DNA from: Coriaria nepalensis | Lineage: Eukaryota > Streptophyta > Magnoliopsida > Cucurbitales > Coriariaceae | Length of the DNA: 64,000 nucleotides | Reading direction: 5' to 3' | Assembly (NCBI GenBank): GCA_027186245.1 | Contig: CP114481.1 | Span: forward strand, 44,857,501 to 44,921,500 | Shown: positions 63,691-64,000 of the stretch, in pieces | How the letters are laid out: every line of letters starts with the position of its first letter | Position numbering within the stretch: position 1 is the stretch's first letter | Notes under the pieces: generated by a model | Databases searched by the model: none | What the model saw: the letters and a program-made list of their open reading frames with translations, nothing else | What the model was told of the DNA's origin: nothing | Translations under genes and position numbers: made by a program

Positions 63691-64000
63691 CGTTTAACCT
63701 TAAAATCATTTCAATGAGTCATTTCAAGTCAATATCTTATTTCGAAGTAATTCGAACGACCTCTATTTTTGCACTACAGATGCAGGTTTTGGGCATAACT
63801 TGCAAATGATCAATGCAAGGAAAGTGTGCATTCGTTTAACCTTAAAATCATTTCAATGAATCATTTCAAGTCAATAACTTATTTCAAAGCAAGTCGAACG
63901 AATTCTATTTTTGCACTACAAACACAAGTTTTGTGCATAACTTGCAAATGATCAATGCAAGGAAAGTGTGCATTCGTTTAAACTTCAAATCATTTCAGAG

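Larger units (their letters stand above)
1..64000 (+). repeat. 142-bp satellite DNA array, about 451 head-to-tail monomers
   Basis: Every part of the window aligns to one 142-base unit starting TTCAAGTCAATAACTTATTT. Recognisable variants recur at exact multiples of 142: for example the agagagtcattac variant at 417, 843, 1553, 2263 and 2689, with spacings of 426, 710, 710 and 426. The consensus has 45 G or C in 142 bases, so it is about 68% A+T. All copies lie in the same orientation. Most monomers differ from the consensus at only a few positions. There is no flanking unique DNA, so both array edges lie outside the window. Arrays of this size and homogeneity are typical of eukaryotic heterochromatin and centromere regions; that location is inferred, not shown. 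The monomer is close to a nucleosome core in length, which is common among satellites. No coding, promoter or RNA-gene role is supported. Confidence 0.98.
57500..64000 (+). repeat. Domain E: satellite with a 9-monomer tandem unit
   Basis: No gene is present. Domain D markers (ctaattttgc, cattgtaagtc) become rare; gagttcaatt, aatttctttcaaagc, ttttagcac with actttcaaatg, gtgccttcg, and cactacagatgcagg with ttgggcataac take over. Three one-base deletions (near 60,150, 61,429 and 62,420) are copies in successive units. The array continues unbroken to base 64,000, ending within an agagag-type monomer at 63,997. Confidence 0.78.

Noticed and set aside
1..64000. CRISPR array (regular repeats across the window).
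   Set aside because: There are no spacers. The whole 142-base period is conserved, not a short repeat alternating with unique sequence.
1..64000. Telomeric or microsatellite tracts.
   Set aside because: I saw no runs of TTAGG, TTAGGG or TTTAGGG and no simple-sequence stretches beyond short T tracts.
1..64000. Phased A/T tracts giving intrinsic curvature.
   Set aside because: Tract centres in the consensus (about 18, 38, 45, 66, 83, 100, 115, 123, 130, 142) do not keep a clear 10-11 base phase by eye; a curvature calculation would be needed.

Overview
The whole 64,000-base window is one uninterrupted satellite DNA array. A single AT-rich monomer of 142 bp (about 32% G+C in the consensus I read off by eye) is repeated head to tail about 451 times, always on the same strand. 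I see no unique sequence, protein-coding gene, RNA gene, transposon insertion, inversion or array edge. This points to a eukaryotic chromosome, most likely pericentromeric, centromeric or other constitutive heterochromatin. The organism cannot be named from the sequence. A 142-bp, EcoRI-cut major satellite is known from tenebrionid (mealworm-type) beetles, and this monomer has that length and one GAATTC site. That is a match in length and restriction site only, not a sequence identification.

Numbering the monomer from the TTCAAGTCAA at base 1, its landmarks are: an 8-base direct repeat, catttcaa, at 127-134 and 140-5 across the monomer junction; GAATTC at 36-41; a 5-bp-stem hairpin at 59-71; a near-palindrome, CTTGCA...TGATCA...TGCAAG, at 77-97; and three CpG sites at 31, 35 and 111. 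Substitutions concentrate in about 42-75. The half carrying the near-palindrome and the 98-134 segment is visibly more constant.

Monomer variants are arranged in blocks that were copied together, so the array is a patchwork of nested higher-order duplications. I divide it into five domains by diagnostic variants: A (1 to about 16,460, very uniform, repeats of 3, 5, 7, 12, 13 and 18 monomers), B (about 16,460-23,290, more private substitutions, a clean 13-monomer tandem duplication), C (about 23,290-31,500, trimer and hexamer blocks), D (about 31,500-57,500, large displaced copies 59 and about 75 monomers apart), and E (about 57,500-64,000, a 9-monomer tandem unit). Boundaries between domains are gradual and approximate.

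Monomer length is held very tightly. Following the repeat register from base 417 to base 63,997 gives a net shift of -36 bases over 448 periods. Twenty indels that I can point to account for this exactly: two of -5, two of +3, two of -13, ten of -1 and four of +1.

Short open frames of about 60 codons recur, but they are by-products of the repeat: 142 is not a multiple of 3, the frames start at TTG or GTG, and they appear only where a variant removes a particular stop codon. No gene system is present. The interest lies in how the satellite evolves: block amplification, recurrent deletions and conserved sub-motifs.
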